DNA of 64,000 nt from Polyangium sp. 6x1 (GTDB taxonomy: Bacteria; Myxococcota_A; Polyangia; Polyangiales; Polyangiaceae). The translations under genes were made by a program, and so were the position numbers. Each line of letters opens with the position of its first letter. The stretch's first letter is position 1. Below the pieces are notes generated by a model that saw only the letters and a program-made list of their open reading frames with translations, did not search any database and had not been told where the DNA came from. Shown one piece after another: positions 45,103 through 53,384 of this stretch. Where the stretch lies: assembly GCF_029946515.1 (NCBI RefSeq), contig NZ_JARZHH010000020.1, positions 108,563 to 172,562 of the forward strand. The letters run 5' to 3'.

Positions 45103-45294
45103 GACGATCCCCCGTGGGGGATGACGTCGGGGAGCAGGGGGATGTATGTCCGGACACGGGGGATCACGTCCCGGAGCAGGGGGATCAGGTCCCGGAGCAG
45201 GGGGATCACCTCCGGGGAGGGGGGGAATGTGAAGTCGGATACGGGGATCCACCTTCCGGAGGGGGGGAATCACCTCGGGGAGCAGGGGAGTCAG
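45103..45294. repeat. Imperfect 21-bp direct repeats and a GATCCCCC palindrome
   Basis: About eight G-rich units of 20-22 bp, the clearest being TCCCGGAGCAGGGGGATCA-type units near 45169-45210, are preceded by an inverted repeat (GATCCCCC..GGGGGAT) at about 45103-45121. They occupy most of the 45022-45380 gap between nth and the next lipoprotein. The 21-bp period keeps the frame and would give seven-residue peptide repeats if translated, but the signal peptide of the next protein starts downstream, at 45381. Runs of five to seven G could form quadruplexes. Confidence 0.7.
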
Positions 45295-45380
45295 GACGGC
45301 GGGCATTCCGTCGTCACCGGAGCGCGGCGGAGGCACGCGGAACCTTTGCCAGCGCCAGGCGAGGGGGTACCTTCCGCCGC

Positions 45381-46490
45381 GTGATTCGCCCGCGCGTCGC
45401 CCTCTGGCTCCCCGCCCTCGCCGTCCTCGCCGGTTGCGCCAAGCAAACGAGCGGCGGAAGTGGTACGGACGACGCAGGCGCGGCGCCCCCGGCAATCAGC
45501 GGAAGCAACGTCGCGAACGCAGCCGCGACAACGACGGCCGCGGCCCCCGAAGAGAAGGGGCCGTGCGCGGGGAAAGCGGAGGGCGCCCTCGCGTGCGACG
45601 GCGAGCGCGTGGTGCGTTGCGCCGGGGCGGGAGGCGCGCCGGAGACGGTGAAGACGTGCCTCGACATCGAGCGGTGCGAGGCAGGCGCATGCGCGCCGGC
45701 GTGCCCCGAGGGCGAGGTGTACGTGCCCGCGACGGGGCCCGCGGGCTTCAAGATGGGCAAGAACCTGTCGGCGTTCGGGTTCGGCAACCGCAAATCGGGC
45801 AATCACGGCAAAGGGCGCGCGGACCTGCCGCACAACGTGGTGCTGACGAAGCCGTTTTGCATGGACGAGACCGAGGTCACCGCCGGCGCGATGAAGAAAT
45901 GCGTCGCGGAGAAGGGCTGCAAGGCGCCACAGCGGACCGATCGGTGGGTGACCTACCCCGACAAACCGGATTACCCGGTGAACCTCGTCGACTATCCGAT
46001 GTCGAAGTATTATTGCGAGCAGTACGGGAAGAGCCTGCCGACCGAGGCGCAATGGGAGTGGGCGGCGACGGGAGGCGACGGGCGTTCGTGGCCCTGGGGC
46101 GACGAGGAGCCGACGTGCGAGCACACCGATTTCACGCAGGCAATCCTGATCTCGCCAGGCGGCGACAGCGGCTGCCACGGAGGCGGGCCCTCGAAGGTGG
46201 GGACGCACCGCAAGGGGGATAAAATCTGGCCCGATGGCCCAATCCACGATCTAGCCGGGAACGTGTGGGAATGGGTGCTCGACAGCTACGTGCCTTATTC
46301 AGGCAAGGACGAGGTCGACCCCGTGCACGTGCGGTCGAACATCGGCAACTACGTGGTGCGCGGCGGAGGCTGGAACCGAAGCGGTCGTGGCTGCCTCGCA
46401 GCATTCCGAGGCGGCGCAATCGTGTCGTACAAGGTGCCGGGGCTGGGTTTTCGATGCGTCAGGAACGCGAAGGAGCGGGAGGCGCGCTGA
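45381..46490 (+). CDS. Formylglycine-generating-enzyme (SUMF1) family lipoprotein
   Basis: 369-residue lipoprotein (lipobox AVLAGC). An Ala/Thr linker leads to a small Cys-rich module (CAGKAEGALACDGERVVRCAG), then the FGE-sulfatase domain with FCMDETEVTAGA, SLPTEAQWEWAATGG, GNVWEWVLDSYVPYS and GWNRSGRGCLAAFRGG. No second thiol matching the paired catalytic cysteines of true FGE can be assigned with confidence, so it may be a binding or structural member, as many myxobacterial ones are. GTG 45381 begins a proper signal peptide; the frame stays open upstream through the 21-bp repeats. Confidence 0.85.
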   Translation: MIRPRVALWLPALAVLAGCAKQTSGGSGTDDAGAAPPAISGSNVANAAATTTAAAPEEKGPCAGKAEGALACDGERVVRCAGAGGAPETVKTCLDIERCEAGACAPACPEGEVYVPATGPAGFKMGKNLSAFGFGNRKSGNHGKGRADLPHNVVLTKPFCMDETEVTAGAMKKCVAEKGCKAPQRTDRWVTYPDKPDYPVNLVDYPMSKYYCEQYGKSLPTEAQWEWAATGGDGRSWPWGDEEPTCEHTDFTQAILISPGGDSGCHGGGPSKVGTHRKGDKIWPDGPIHDLAGNVWEWVLDSYVPYSGKDEVDPVHVRSNIGNYVVRGGGWNRSGRGCLAAFRGGAIVSYKVPGLGFRCVRNAKEREAR

Positions 46491-46499
46491 GGAGCCGCC

Positions 46500-46981
46500 G
46501 CGCCGGGGCGCTGCCCCGGGCCCCGCGGGGGCTGTTCGCCCCTCGACCCGAACCAGGGCCAGCCCTGGACCTCTGGGCATCGACTGCGCGAAGCGCAGTC
46601 GATGCGGGGAAAATATTTAAGCTGTCCGCCCCCTCTTTGCTGGGCAAGCCCTGGACCTCTGGGCATCGACTGCGCGATGCGCAGTCGATGCGGGGAAATG
46701 GTTTCAAGCTGTCCGCCCCCTCTTTGCTGGGCCAGCCCTGGACCTTGCGTGGACGAACTGCGCTATGCGGAGTTCGTCCAACAGGCCGTTGGTACCCCAT
46801 TGCCAGCTGAACCGTCAGCGCGGCGGTCTTGGCTGGCAAGGTCGTCGCTGGTCTTGACTCGGCCCGTTCGATGAACTGCGCATCGCGCAGTTCATCGACC
46901 CCGGGTCCAGCGCTTGCGCTGGTCCAGGTCCAGGGGCGGATAGCCCCGGTGGGGCCTGGGGCAAAGCCCCAGCGAGGCGCC
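46500..46981 (+). repeat. Copy A of a multi-hairpin element with terminal inverted repeats
   Basis: A 482-bp intergenic element. The first and last roughly 105 bp are imperfect inverted copies of each other, beginning GCGCC..GGGGC and both containing GGGGC/GCCCC, CCAG..CTGG and ACTGCGC..GCGCAGT hairpins. Between them, an 86-87-bp unit is repeated (starts 46563, 46649, 46736), each with a hairpin; the first two have 13-bp perfect stems (GCATCGACTGCGC, 3-nt loop). Further stems are GGACGAACT/AGTTCGTCC at 46751-46779 and CGATGAACTGCGC with its complement near 46870. It fills the gap between two convergent genes. The other copy is at 60398. Confidence 0.9.
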
Positions 46982-46988
46982 CCCCGGA

Positions 46989-48806
46989 CTAGAGCGCCCC
47001 GCGGCGCTTGACGAGCTCTTGAATGGCGAGGTTCGCGACGTCGAGGCGCATCCATGGATCGTTTGCCCCGATCCCTTCCCCGCCCTTTCCGAGGGCGAAG
47101 ACGACGGGCGCGCTTGGACCGAGCTCGGGCTTGCCTGCGCGGCGGTTCAAGAGGCGCAAGGGGTCCACGAAGGCGACGAAGGCCGTCTTGTCGCCGATGG
47201 CCGCGAGGGCGGTTTTCGCCTCGGCGCGGCCGGAGAGGTTCTCCTTGCCCGGCGCGTCGAGGATGGCGCGGAATGAGGCCTTGGCGTCGTAGCCGGCTGC
47301 GAGGATGAGGCCCTCCTTGCCGAGCGTGTAGAGGACGTCGATCGTGCTCGGCACGCCCTCCGGCGCTGCGGCGGGTTTGTCCTTCCGGTCCTTGTCTGCC
47401 TTTGCGTCCTTCTTGCCCTTGTCGTCCTTGCCTTCGGCGCGCGTGAGGCGGATGCGGCGAATGTCGCCCGGGAGGTTCTCGAGGACGGTCTTGCCGGTGG
47501 TGACGTCGATCTCGTTCTGGCCGAGCCATGCGGCGAAGCTCTTGCGCTTGGCGAGGCCGAGCAGGTTGCCGAGCGCCTCGTCGAGCTTGCCTTCGTCGGC
47601 GATGTCGCTGCGCGCGTAAATGGCTGGGCCGGTCGAGAGGAGCGAGGCGCCGGCCGTGAAGGAGTCGCCGCGGCCCTCGGCGAGGGCGACGAGCGCGGCC
47701 GAGAGGGCTTCGCGATCCGCGTCGGGGACGTCCTTGCCGATCGCGGCGGCGAGGGCGTCGGCGTATTTCTTGGCGTCGGTCGCGCGCGATTTCGCGCTGT
47801 CTTGCATGTAGATCGCGATGTCGGCGTCGGCCGGCAGCTCGAGCAGGCGGCGCGGATCGCCGACGGTCATCGCGGCGATGTTCGCGGCGCCGGCAGAGCC
47901 TTCGCGCGGCGTGCCGACGAGGCGCAGGTGCGCCGCGCGGTCGTCGAAGTCGAGGGTGATGCGCGCGTGGTCGAGCTCGACGAGGATGCCGAGCAAGGCA
48001 TCCATGAGCCCGTTCAGGGGGCTCGGGACGGCTGTGGGCGCCTTGTCGCCGGCTGCGGTCGCGCCGGGGCGCGGGCGCGGACGGAGGCTCTCCCAGCTCG
48101 ATCGCAGGCCCTTTTCGATCGGGCCGCCGAGCGCCTCGCGCGGCAGCTCGAAGGAGACGTCGCCCTTCGGCATCTTCGCCGTGGGCAGGGTGCGCGCGAC
48201 GTACGGGCCGACGTCGAGCAGATCCGCGGTCTCCTGCGCGAAGAGCAGGTAGTTGCCGAGCAGGCCGATCACGAGGGAGCGAGCGCCGCCGTCCTTCGGT
48301 TCGAGGAGCGTGATGGAGGTCTTCTCGTCGACGCGGGTCTGGAAGCGCGCGTTCTCGCCCTTCACGAGCAATGCCTCGACCTTGCCCGCGTCGCGCACGT
48401 GCACGCCCATCGCGGCGCGCGGACGGCCGCCGCCGGTTCGCTCGACGAGCGCGCCGACGAGCGGGAGGTTGCCGTCGATCTCGGCCGAGGCGGCGAGCGG
48501 CAGGCCGAGGAGCGTGACGGCGAGGTTGCCCGCGTTCGAAGGGAGGAAGAGCGCAGGCCCGCCGATGGCCGCGCGCGCCTTGGCCCACGCGTCGTCGGGG
48601 TTCGGGACGAAGACGTCGGCGAGCAGGCCGGCCGGCGCGGGGATCGGCTCGAGGGGCGCGACCTTCTGCGGCGGCGGGGGCGCTTCGTCCTTGCAACCCA
48701 CGAGGGTCGCGGGAAGCGCGAGGGCGAGGGCGAAGAGGAGCCCGCGGGCGAGGCGGGTCGCGGCACGTCGGGGACGTCCTCGGAGGGGAAGGGCGTGGGC
48801 GCTCAT
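46989..48806 (-). CDS. Large lipoprotein, function unknown
   Basis: 605 residues with a lipobox (LPATLVGC) after a long basic n-region. The body alternates short strands and helices (NLPLVGALVERTGGGRPRAA, GNYLLFAQETADLLD, DIAIYMQDSAKS) and carries a Lys/Asp-rich insert (GKDDKGKKDAKADKDRK, about 475-495). It resembles the DUF3352-like periplasmic proteins but no motif is decisive. The ATG at 48806 was chosen for the signal peptide; the frame continues upstream without sense. It is convergent with copy A of the hairpin element and divergent from the SDR gene. Confidence 0.7.
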   Translation of the reverse strand: MSAHALPLRGRPRRAATRLARGLLFALALALPATLVGCKDEAPPPPQKVAPLEPIPAPAGLLADVFVPNPDDAWAKARAAIGGPALFLPSNAGNLAVTLLGLPLAASAEIDGNLPLVGALVERTGGGRPRAAMGVHVRDAGKVEALLVKGENARFQTRVDEKTSITLLEPKDGGARSLVIGLLGNYLLFAQETADLLDVGPYVARTLPTAKMPKGDVSFELPREALGGPIEKGLRSSWESLRPRPRPGATAAGDKAPTAVPSPLNGLMDALLGILVELDHARITLDFDDRAAHLRLVGTPREGSAGAANIAAMTVGDPRRLLELPADADIAIYMQDSAKSRATDAKKYADALAAAIGKDVPDADREALSAALVALAEGRGDSFTAGASLLSTGPAIYARSDIADEGKLDEALGNLLGLAKRKSFAAWLGQNEIDVTTGKTVLENLPGDIRRIRLTRAEGKDDKGKKDAKADKDRKDKPAAAPEGVPSTIDVLYTLGKEGLILAAGYDAKASFRAILDAPGKENLSGRAEAKTALAAIGDKTAFVAFVDPLRLLNRRAGKPELGPSAPVVFALGKGGEGIGANDPWMRLDVANLAIQELVKRRGAL

Positions 48807-48884
48807 CGTACGTCGCCAAGGTAGTACGAATCGCGGGCCCGTTTCACCCCGGTCGACGAGGTTCGCATGCGGTAAGCTCGGCGC

Positions 48885-50018
48885 GTGCCCCGCCCCGGTC
48901 ACGACGAGGTCGTGCTGATCAACGGGTTCCCTTCGCTCTACGCGCAGCGGATCACCGAGCACGTGCTCTCCACGAACCCACGCGCGTTCGTGTACGCGCT
49001 CGTGCGGGCCGAGGAGAAGGCCGAGGCCGATCGGGCGCTCGTCGCGCTCGGGGAGCAGGCGGCGGCGCGAACGAGCGTGCTCGAAGGAGATCCGGCGGCG
49101 ATGGATCTCGGGCTCTCGGGCGCGGAGTACAGGCAGCTCGCGTCGGAGCTCGATCGGATCCATCACGCGGCGCACGCTGCGTGGGTCGGGATGGACGAGG
49201 CCACGGCCGCTCGCGCGAACGTGGCGACGACGGCGGAGATCCTGGAGCTCGCGCGGGCGTCGAGCGCGCTCGAATGCCTGGTCGTGCACTCGACAGCGGC
49301 CGTGTCCGGGGACCGGACGGGCGTGGTGTACGAGGACGATCTGGAAGCCGGGCAGCAGTTCCACGACGAGGCCGCGCGGGCGCGGATGCGGGCCGAGGCG
49401 CTCTGCCGGCGCGCGAGCAAGGGCGTGCCGATCGTGATCGTGCGGCCCGGGGCGGTGGTCGGGGCGTCGGCGCCCGGGGATCGGCTCGACGCGCTGCACC
49501 TCGCGGCGCTGCTCTGGTTGACGACGCCGGCGGAGATCCCGCTGCCGCTGCCGCATCGAGGCGACGCGCCGGTGCACGTGGTGCCGATGGAGTACGTGGC
49601 CCGCGCGTCGTGCGCGCTCGGGCGGATTCCGGCCGCGCGCGGCAAGACGTTCCACCTCGTGGATCCGCATCCGATCTCGGTGCGGCGTTTCTTCGAAGTG
49701 CTCGGGCGCGCCGCGCGCGGGAGCACGCTGCGGCAGGTGCCGGCGAGCGCGGCGGCGATGCTCGTGCGGACGCCGGGGATCGAGCGCTTCGTGCGCAGCC
49801 CCAAGGCGTTCCTGGAGCAGTTTGCGCGAAACGTGCGGTACGACGCGCGCGGCGCGACGAGCGCGCTCGCAGGGCCGGGGATCACGTGCGCGCCGTTCGA
49901 GGCCTACGCCGAGGAGCTCGTGCGCGAGGTAGCGGAGCACGTGAGCGCGCGACGAGCGCCGCGGCCGCCGTCGTCGTCTCCGGGGGGTGAAGCGGAGGTG
50001 TACGATCCGTTCTCGTGA
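48885..50018 (+). CDS. Atypical extended SDR (NAD-binding epimerase/thioester-reductase-like)
   Basis: 377 residues with the general layout of extended short-chain dehydrogenases: strand-loop VVLINGFPSLYAQRI, SELDRIHHAAHAA, VHSTAAVSGDRTG, and PIVIVRPGAVVG followed by VHVVPMEYVARA. Both diagnostic motifs are altered. The glycine-rich GxxGxxG loop is replaced by NGFPSLYA, and the YxxxK catalytic pair is absent (EAARARMRAEAL occupies its place). It may bind a nucleotide but not reduce, or act on another ligand. It starts at GTG and its end overlaps the SGNH hydrolase gene by 32 bp. Confidence 0.7.
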   Translation: MPRPGHDEVVLINGFPSLYAQRITEHVLSTNPRAFVYALVRAEEKAEADRALVALGEQAAARTSVLEGDPAAMDLGLSGAEYRQLASELDRIHHAAHAAWVGMDEATAARANVATTAEILELARASSALECLVVHSTAAVSGDRTGVVYEDDLEAGQQFHDEAARARMRAEALCRRASKGVPIVIVRPGAVVGASAPGDRLDALHLAALLWLTTPAEIPLPLPHRGDAPVHVVPMEYVARASCALGRIPAARGKTFHLVDPHPISVRRFFEVLGRAARGSTLRQVPASAAAMLVRTPGIERFVRSPKAFLEQFARNVRYDARGATSALAGPGITCAPFEAYAEELVREVAEHVSARRAPRPPSSSPGGEAEVYDPFS

Positions 50019-51348
50019 GGGTCTCTGGGCGGGCGCCCTGATCACGCTCGCCGTCGCAGGCTGCGGCGGGGAACATCGGCTGCCGGCGGACGCAGGGCCG
50101 GTCCCGTCGTCGCGTCCCGTCGCGTCTGCGTCTGCGTCTGCGTCTGCGTCGGCCTACGCGCCCGCGCCTGCCGTCTCGGCGAGCGCAGCCGCGCCGGTCG
50201 AGACGACGATCGTGGAAGCGGACGCGTCCGCGGCCCCGGCTGCCGCGCTCCCCGCGGGTGAGCCCGAGCTGTCGCGGTTCCAGGTGGCGCTGCAGGAGCT
50301 CGCGCGGGGCGGTCGCAAGGCGCACGTGCGGATCCTCTGGCTCGGCGATTCGCACGGGCAGGCGGACTTCTGGACCGGGGCGATGCGCGACGTGCTCCAG
50401 AAGCGGTTCGGCAAGGCCGGGCCGGGGTTCGTGCACGTCGGCTGGAAGCAATACAGGCACGACGGCGTGCGGCTCTCGACCGACGAGAAGTGGTCGATCC
50501 GGCCGAAGGCGCCGGCGACGTCGTCACGAACGGGCGACGGCGTGTTCGGGCTCGGCGGCCTCGTGACGACGGGCCCGGCCGGCAGCGGCAAGGCGCGCGT
50601 GAACGTGACGGACGAAGGGCTCCACAGCCGGCTGTCGTGGGACGTGTGCTACCGGCTGCGCTCGCCCGACGACGAGCTCGAGGTCTCGCTCGGAACAGGG
50701 CCGAAGCAGAAGATCCGCGCGACCGCGACCGAGCCGCCGGGCGCGCTCAGGCATTTGACGCTCGTGAGCGAAGGGCGCGAGACGCTGCACGTGACGCCCA
50801 CGCGTGGCAATCCCGAGCTATGCGGGGTGGTGATCGAGACGGATCCGGCCGAGCGGGCGGGCGTGGTGCTCGATACGCTGGGGATCAACGGAGCGCGCTT
50901 CGGGACGCCGCTCGCCTGGGATGAAGCGAGCTTCGGGGCCGAGCTCGCCCGGCGCAAGCCCTCGCTCGTGGTGCTGGAGTACGGGACGAACGAGGCGGGC
51001 GACGTCGCCGTGGATCCGGCGAAATACACGCAGAAGCTCGTGCGGCTCGTGGAGCGCATCCGCCGCTTCGCGCCCGACACGGACTGCCTCGCGCTCGCGC
51101 CGACGGATCGCGCGGACGCCCGCGTACGGACGCCGCTCGTTCGCGACGCGATCCGCGACGGCGCGCGGCAGGCCGGGTGCAGCTTCTGGGACACGTACGC
51201 CGTCATGGGCGGCGAGGGCTCGATCAAGGCGTGGGCCTCGGAGTCGCCGGCGCGCGCGGCGAACGACGGCGTGCACCTGACGCAGCGGGGCTACCGGGAG
51301 CTCGGCGAGGCGCTCGCGTCGCACGTCCTCCGCGGTTTGCCCCCGTGA
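49987..51348 (+). CDS. SGNH/GDSL-family hydrolase, lipoprotein
   Basis: 453 residues starting at GTG, with lipobox TLAVAGC. A Ser/Ala run (encoded by GCGTCT repeats at 50122-50151) and an Ala/Pro linker precede the esterase domain. Block I is WLGDSHGQ (Ser nucleophile), block III LEYGTNEA (Asn), and block V NDGVHLTQRGY (Asp/His). It likely removes O-acyl groups from polysaccharide, peptidoglycan or lipid at the cell surface. The 32-bp overlap with the SDR gene suggests coupled expression. Confidence 0.85.
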   Translation: MKRRCTIRSREGLWAGALITLAVAGCGGEHRLPADAGPVPSSRPVASASASASASAYAPAPAVSASAAAPVETTIVEADASAAPAAALPAGEPELSRFQVALQELARGGRKAHVRILWLGDSHGQADFWTGAMRDVLQKRFGKAGPGFVHVGWKQYRHDGVRLSTDEKWSIRPKAPATSSRTGDGVFGLGGLVTTGPAGSGKARVNVTDEGLHSRLSWDVCYRLRSPDDELEVSLGTGPKQKIRATATEPPGALRHLTLVSEGRETLHVTPTRGNPELCGVVIETDPAERAGVVLDTLGINGARFGTPLAWDEASFGAELARRKPSLVVLEYGTNEAGDVAVDPAKYTQKLVRLVERIRRFAPDTDCLALAPTDRADARVRTPLVRDAIRDGARQAGCSFWDTYAVMGGEGSIKAWASESPARAANDGVHLTQRGYRELGEALASHVLRGLPP

Positions 51349-51420
51349 CATGCGCGCTCGTCCCCGGGAAAACGGGGAGGCGCGTTTCGTGCAAACACCG
51401 GCCCCCTTCGGAGGGGGAGC

Positions 51421-52578
51421 ATGGCCCGAGCGGGCGAGCTGTTGGGGGATCGGTACCGGCTGATCCGGGCGATCGGCGCTGGCGGGATGGGGACCGTGTG
51501 GTGGGCCCGCGACGAACGGATCGGGCGTGACGTGGCGATCAAGCTCTCACCCCCCGAGAGCGACGGCACCAGCGCTCCCTGCTTCGTGCGCGAGGCGCAC
51601 ATCGCCGCGCAGGTCTCCCATCCGAACGTCGTGGGTGTGCTCGACGCCGGCGAGGCCGCGCCCCGACGACGCTTCCTGGTGATGGAGCTGCTCCGCGGCG
51701 AGACGCTCGCCGAGAGGCTCCGCCCGCGCGAGCCGCTGCCCGTGGCGGAGGCCCTGTCGATCGCGATCGAGGTTTGTCGCGGGCTCGAGGCGATCCACGC
51801 GCACGGGATCGTGCATCGGGACGTGAAGCCGGAGAACATCTTCCTCGCGGACGTGCGGGGCGAAGGCCGCGTGCCGAAGCTGCTCGACTTCGGGTGCAGC
51901 TCGCGGGCGATGGGCGCGCGCGCCCTGCCGAACACGTTCGTCCCGGCGCCCCTCCGGCCGAGCGAGGCGAACGAGCCAGCGCACGGGGGGACGCCGCCGG
52001 GCCTCGGGACCCCGCAGTACATGAGCCCGGAGCAAGCGAGCGACGAGGAGGACGTGGACGAGCGCGCGGATCTCTGGGCGCTCGGGGCGGTCCTGTACGA
52101 GGCGCTCGCGGGGCGGGCGGCCTTCGACGGGACGGACGTGGACGTGGTGATCGACGCCGTGCTCACGGAAGAGCCGGGTCCGCTGCCTGGCTGGGTGCCA
52201 GAGGGCGCGCGGCGGATCGTGGCGAAGTGCCTGGAGAAGGATCGGCGGCGGCGGCATCCGGACGCGCGATCGCTCAGGCTCGCGCTGGAGGAGGCGCTCG
52301 CCGATTTCATGGGAGCGCACCCGTCCGCGACGGGGTTCACGCGGACGCGAGGCTCGTCGGTGCGGCCGCCCGCGCGCGGAGGCCAGGAGCGCACGGCCGC
52401 GATCACGATCGCGGCGACGCTCGTGCTGTTCGTCGTGGCGCATCTCCCGCCGCTGGGAGCGGCGCGGCAGGCGGCGGAGCTCTCGCTGCAAGCAAGCGTC
52501 GGGGATGCGGTGAAGGCGGCCGCGAGTCGCGCGCGTGAGGCCGCGCGGCACGAGGCGAGCCCCCAGAAACCGCGCTGA
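51421..52578 (+). CDS. Ser/Thr protein kinase with one membrane segment
   Basis: 385-residue Hanks-type kinase. The domain (about 12-300) has GAGGMGTVWWARD, Lys41, HRDVKPEN with Asp134, DFG at 156-158, and SPEQAS. A membrane segment (about 325-345) lies near the C-terminus, leaving a tail of about 40 residues outside or buried, with no recognisable sensor. An insertion between DFG and the activation segment (residues 160-195) is Pro/Ala-rich. Strong GGAGGGGG ribosome site. All catalytic residues are present. Confidence 0.92.
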   Translation: MARAGELLGDRYRLIRAIGAGGMGTVWWARDERIGRDVAIKLSPPESDGTSAPCFVREAHIAAQVSHPNVVGVLDAGEAAPRRRFLVMELLRGETLAERLRPREPLPVAEALSIAIEVCRGLEAIHAHGIVHRDVKPENIFLADVRGEGRVPKLLDFGCSSRAMGARALPNTFVPAPLRPSEANEPAHGGTPPGLGTPQYMSPEQASDEEDVDERADLWALGAVLYEALAGRAAFDGTDVDVVIDAVLTEEPGPLPGWVPEGARRIVAKCLEKDRRRRHPDARSLRLALEEALADFMGAHPSATGFTRTRGSSVRPPARGGQERTAAITIAATLVLFVVAHLPPLGAARQAAELSLQASVGDAVKAAASRAREAARHEASPQKPR

Positions 52579-52581
52579 CGA

Positions 52582-53322
52582 TCAGACGAGGTGCCGCGCC
52601 ACGGCCGAGCGATACGATCGCCAGAGCGTGAGGGCTTCGGACATCGCGTCGACGATCGACGCGGCGAGATCGCTCTGCGGCGGGACGTGCGCGAGGAGCA
52701 TGTTCCACGCGTCGCGACGATGGCCTCCCTCGACGGCGCGGTGGGCGCGCGCAAGGCGCATGCGCTCGGGGGGACAGCCGTAGTGGAGGACCATGGGGTG
52801 CGTGCGGATGGCCTCGTCGATTGGCAGGAGCTTGCGCGTGCCTTCGAGCTCGGCGCGCTCGTTCACGCTGCCCTCGACGAAGATGGTGAGGACCGCGGCG
52901 CCGATCTGCCAGGGCGGGCTCGCGCTGACGCGGTCGAGCATCGCGCGGTAGGTGAGGGCCTCGGGTTCGAGGGGGATCGCGGGGTCTTCGATCGAAACGC
53001 GATCGATCCCGAGGCCGTCGATCATCTCCAGGAACATGGCCGGGTGCGGGTCGCCGAGGCTCAGCTTTCCGGTCTGCTCTTCGTAGAGGTTCTCGGCGAG
53101 CGCGACGCGCACGTCGTCGGGCGGGCCCTGGCCGAGGATACGCGCGAGCAGCACCGGGAAGTCGCGCACGTAGGTCCGGTATTCGTGGCGGAAGTGCGCG
53201 GCGAGCGCGGCGCGCGAGAGGCCCGGCTTCGTGAGCTTCGGCCAGGCCCAGTGGTTCTTCTGATCCATGATGGAAAGCAGGCGCTCGACGAGCACCCCGC
53301 GGTCCCCCCTCGCGATCGTCAT
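52582..53322 (-). CDS. Heme-oxygenase-like diiron (PqqC/TenA-fold) protein
   Basis: 246 residues, all helical, of the iron-containing redox family that shares the PqqC/TenA/heme-oxygenase fold. Candidate metal ligands are Glu81 or Glu82 (NLYEEQTG), His93, Glu150 (FVEGSVNE), and His194-Glu198-His201. The last trio has the x4/x3 spacing of the H-D-H ligands of CADD and related diiron oxidases, with Glu in place of Asp. Such enzymes do O2-dependent desaturation, N-oxygenation or fragment removal. It lies 62 bp downstream of the PqqD-YkgJ fusion gene, with a GAGGAGG ribosome site, so it is probably cotranscribed. Substrate unknown. Confidence 0.8.
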   Translation of the reverse strand: MTIARGDRGVLVERLLSIMDQKNHWAWPKLTKPGLSRAALAAHFRHEYRTYVRDFPVLLARILGQGPPDDVRVALAENLYEEQTGKLSLGDPHPAMFLEMIDGLGIDRVSIEDPAIPLEPEALTYRAMLDRVSASPPWQIGAAVLTIFVEGSVNERAELEGTRKLLPIDEAIRTHPMVLHYGCPPERMRLARAHRAVEGGHRRDAWNMLLAHVPPQSDLAASIVDAMSEALTLWRSYRSAVARHLV

Positions 53323-53384
53323 GGGCTCGATCCTCCTCGAATCGTTATGACGTCGAAGCGTTCGCGTGCACGGCGATCGATGCG

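Noticed and set aside
45114..45380. N-terminal extension of the FGE-like lipoprotein through the 21-bp repeats
   Set aside because: It would bury the signal peptide and lipobox behind about 90 repetitive residues. GTG 45381 gives a normal lipoprotein start.
46578..46625. Hairpins of the repeat element as ordinary intrinsic terminators
   Set aside because: The T-rich tract is about 10 bases after the stem rather than adjacent, and the same stems repeat several times. Some termination activity is still possible.
48885..50018. Calling the SDR a thioester reductase or polyketide-linked enzyme
   Set aside because: The catalytic motifs are missing and no PKS, NRPS or acyl-carrier gene is in the window.
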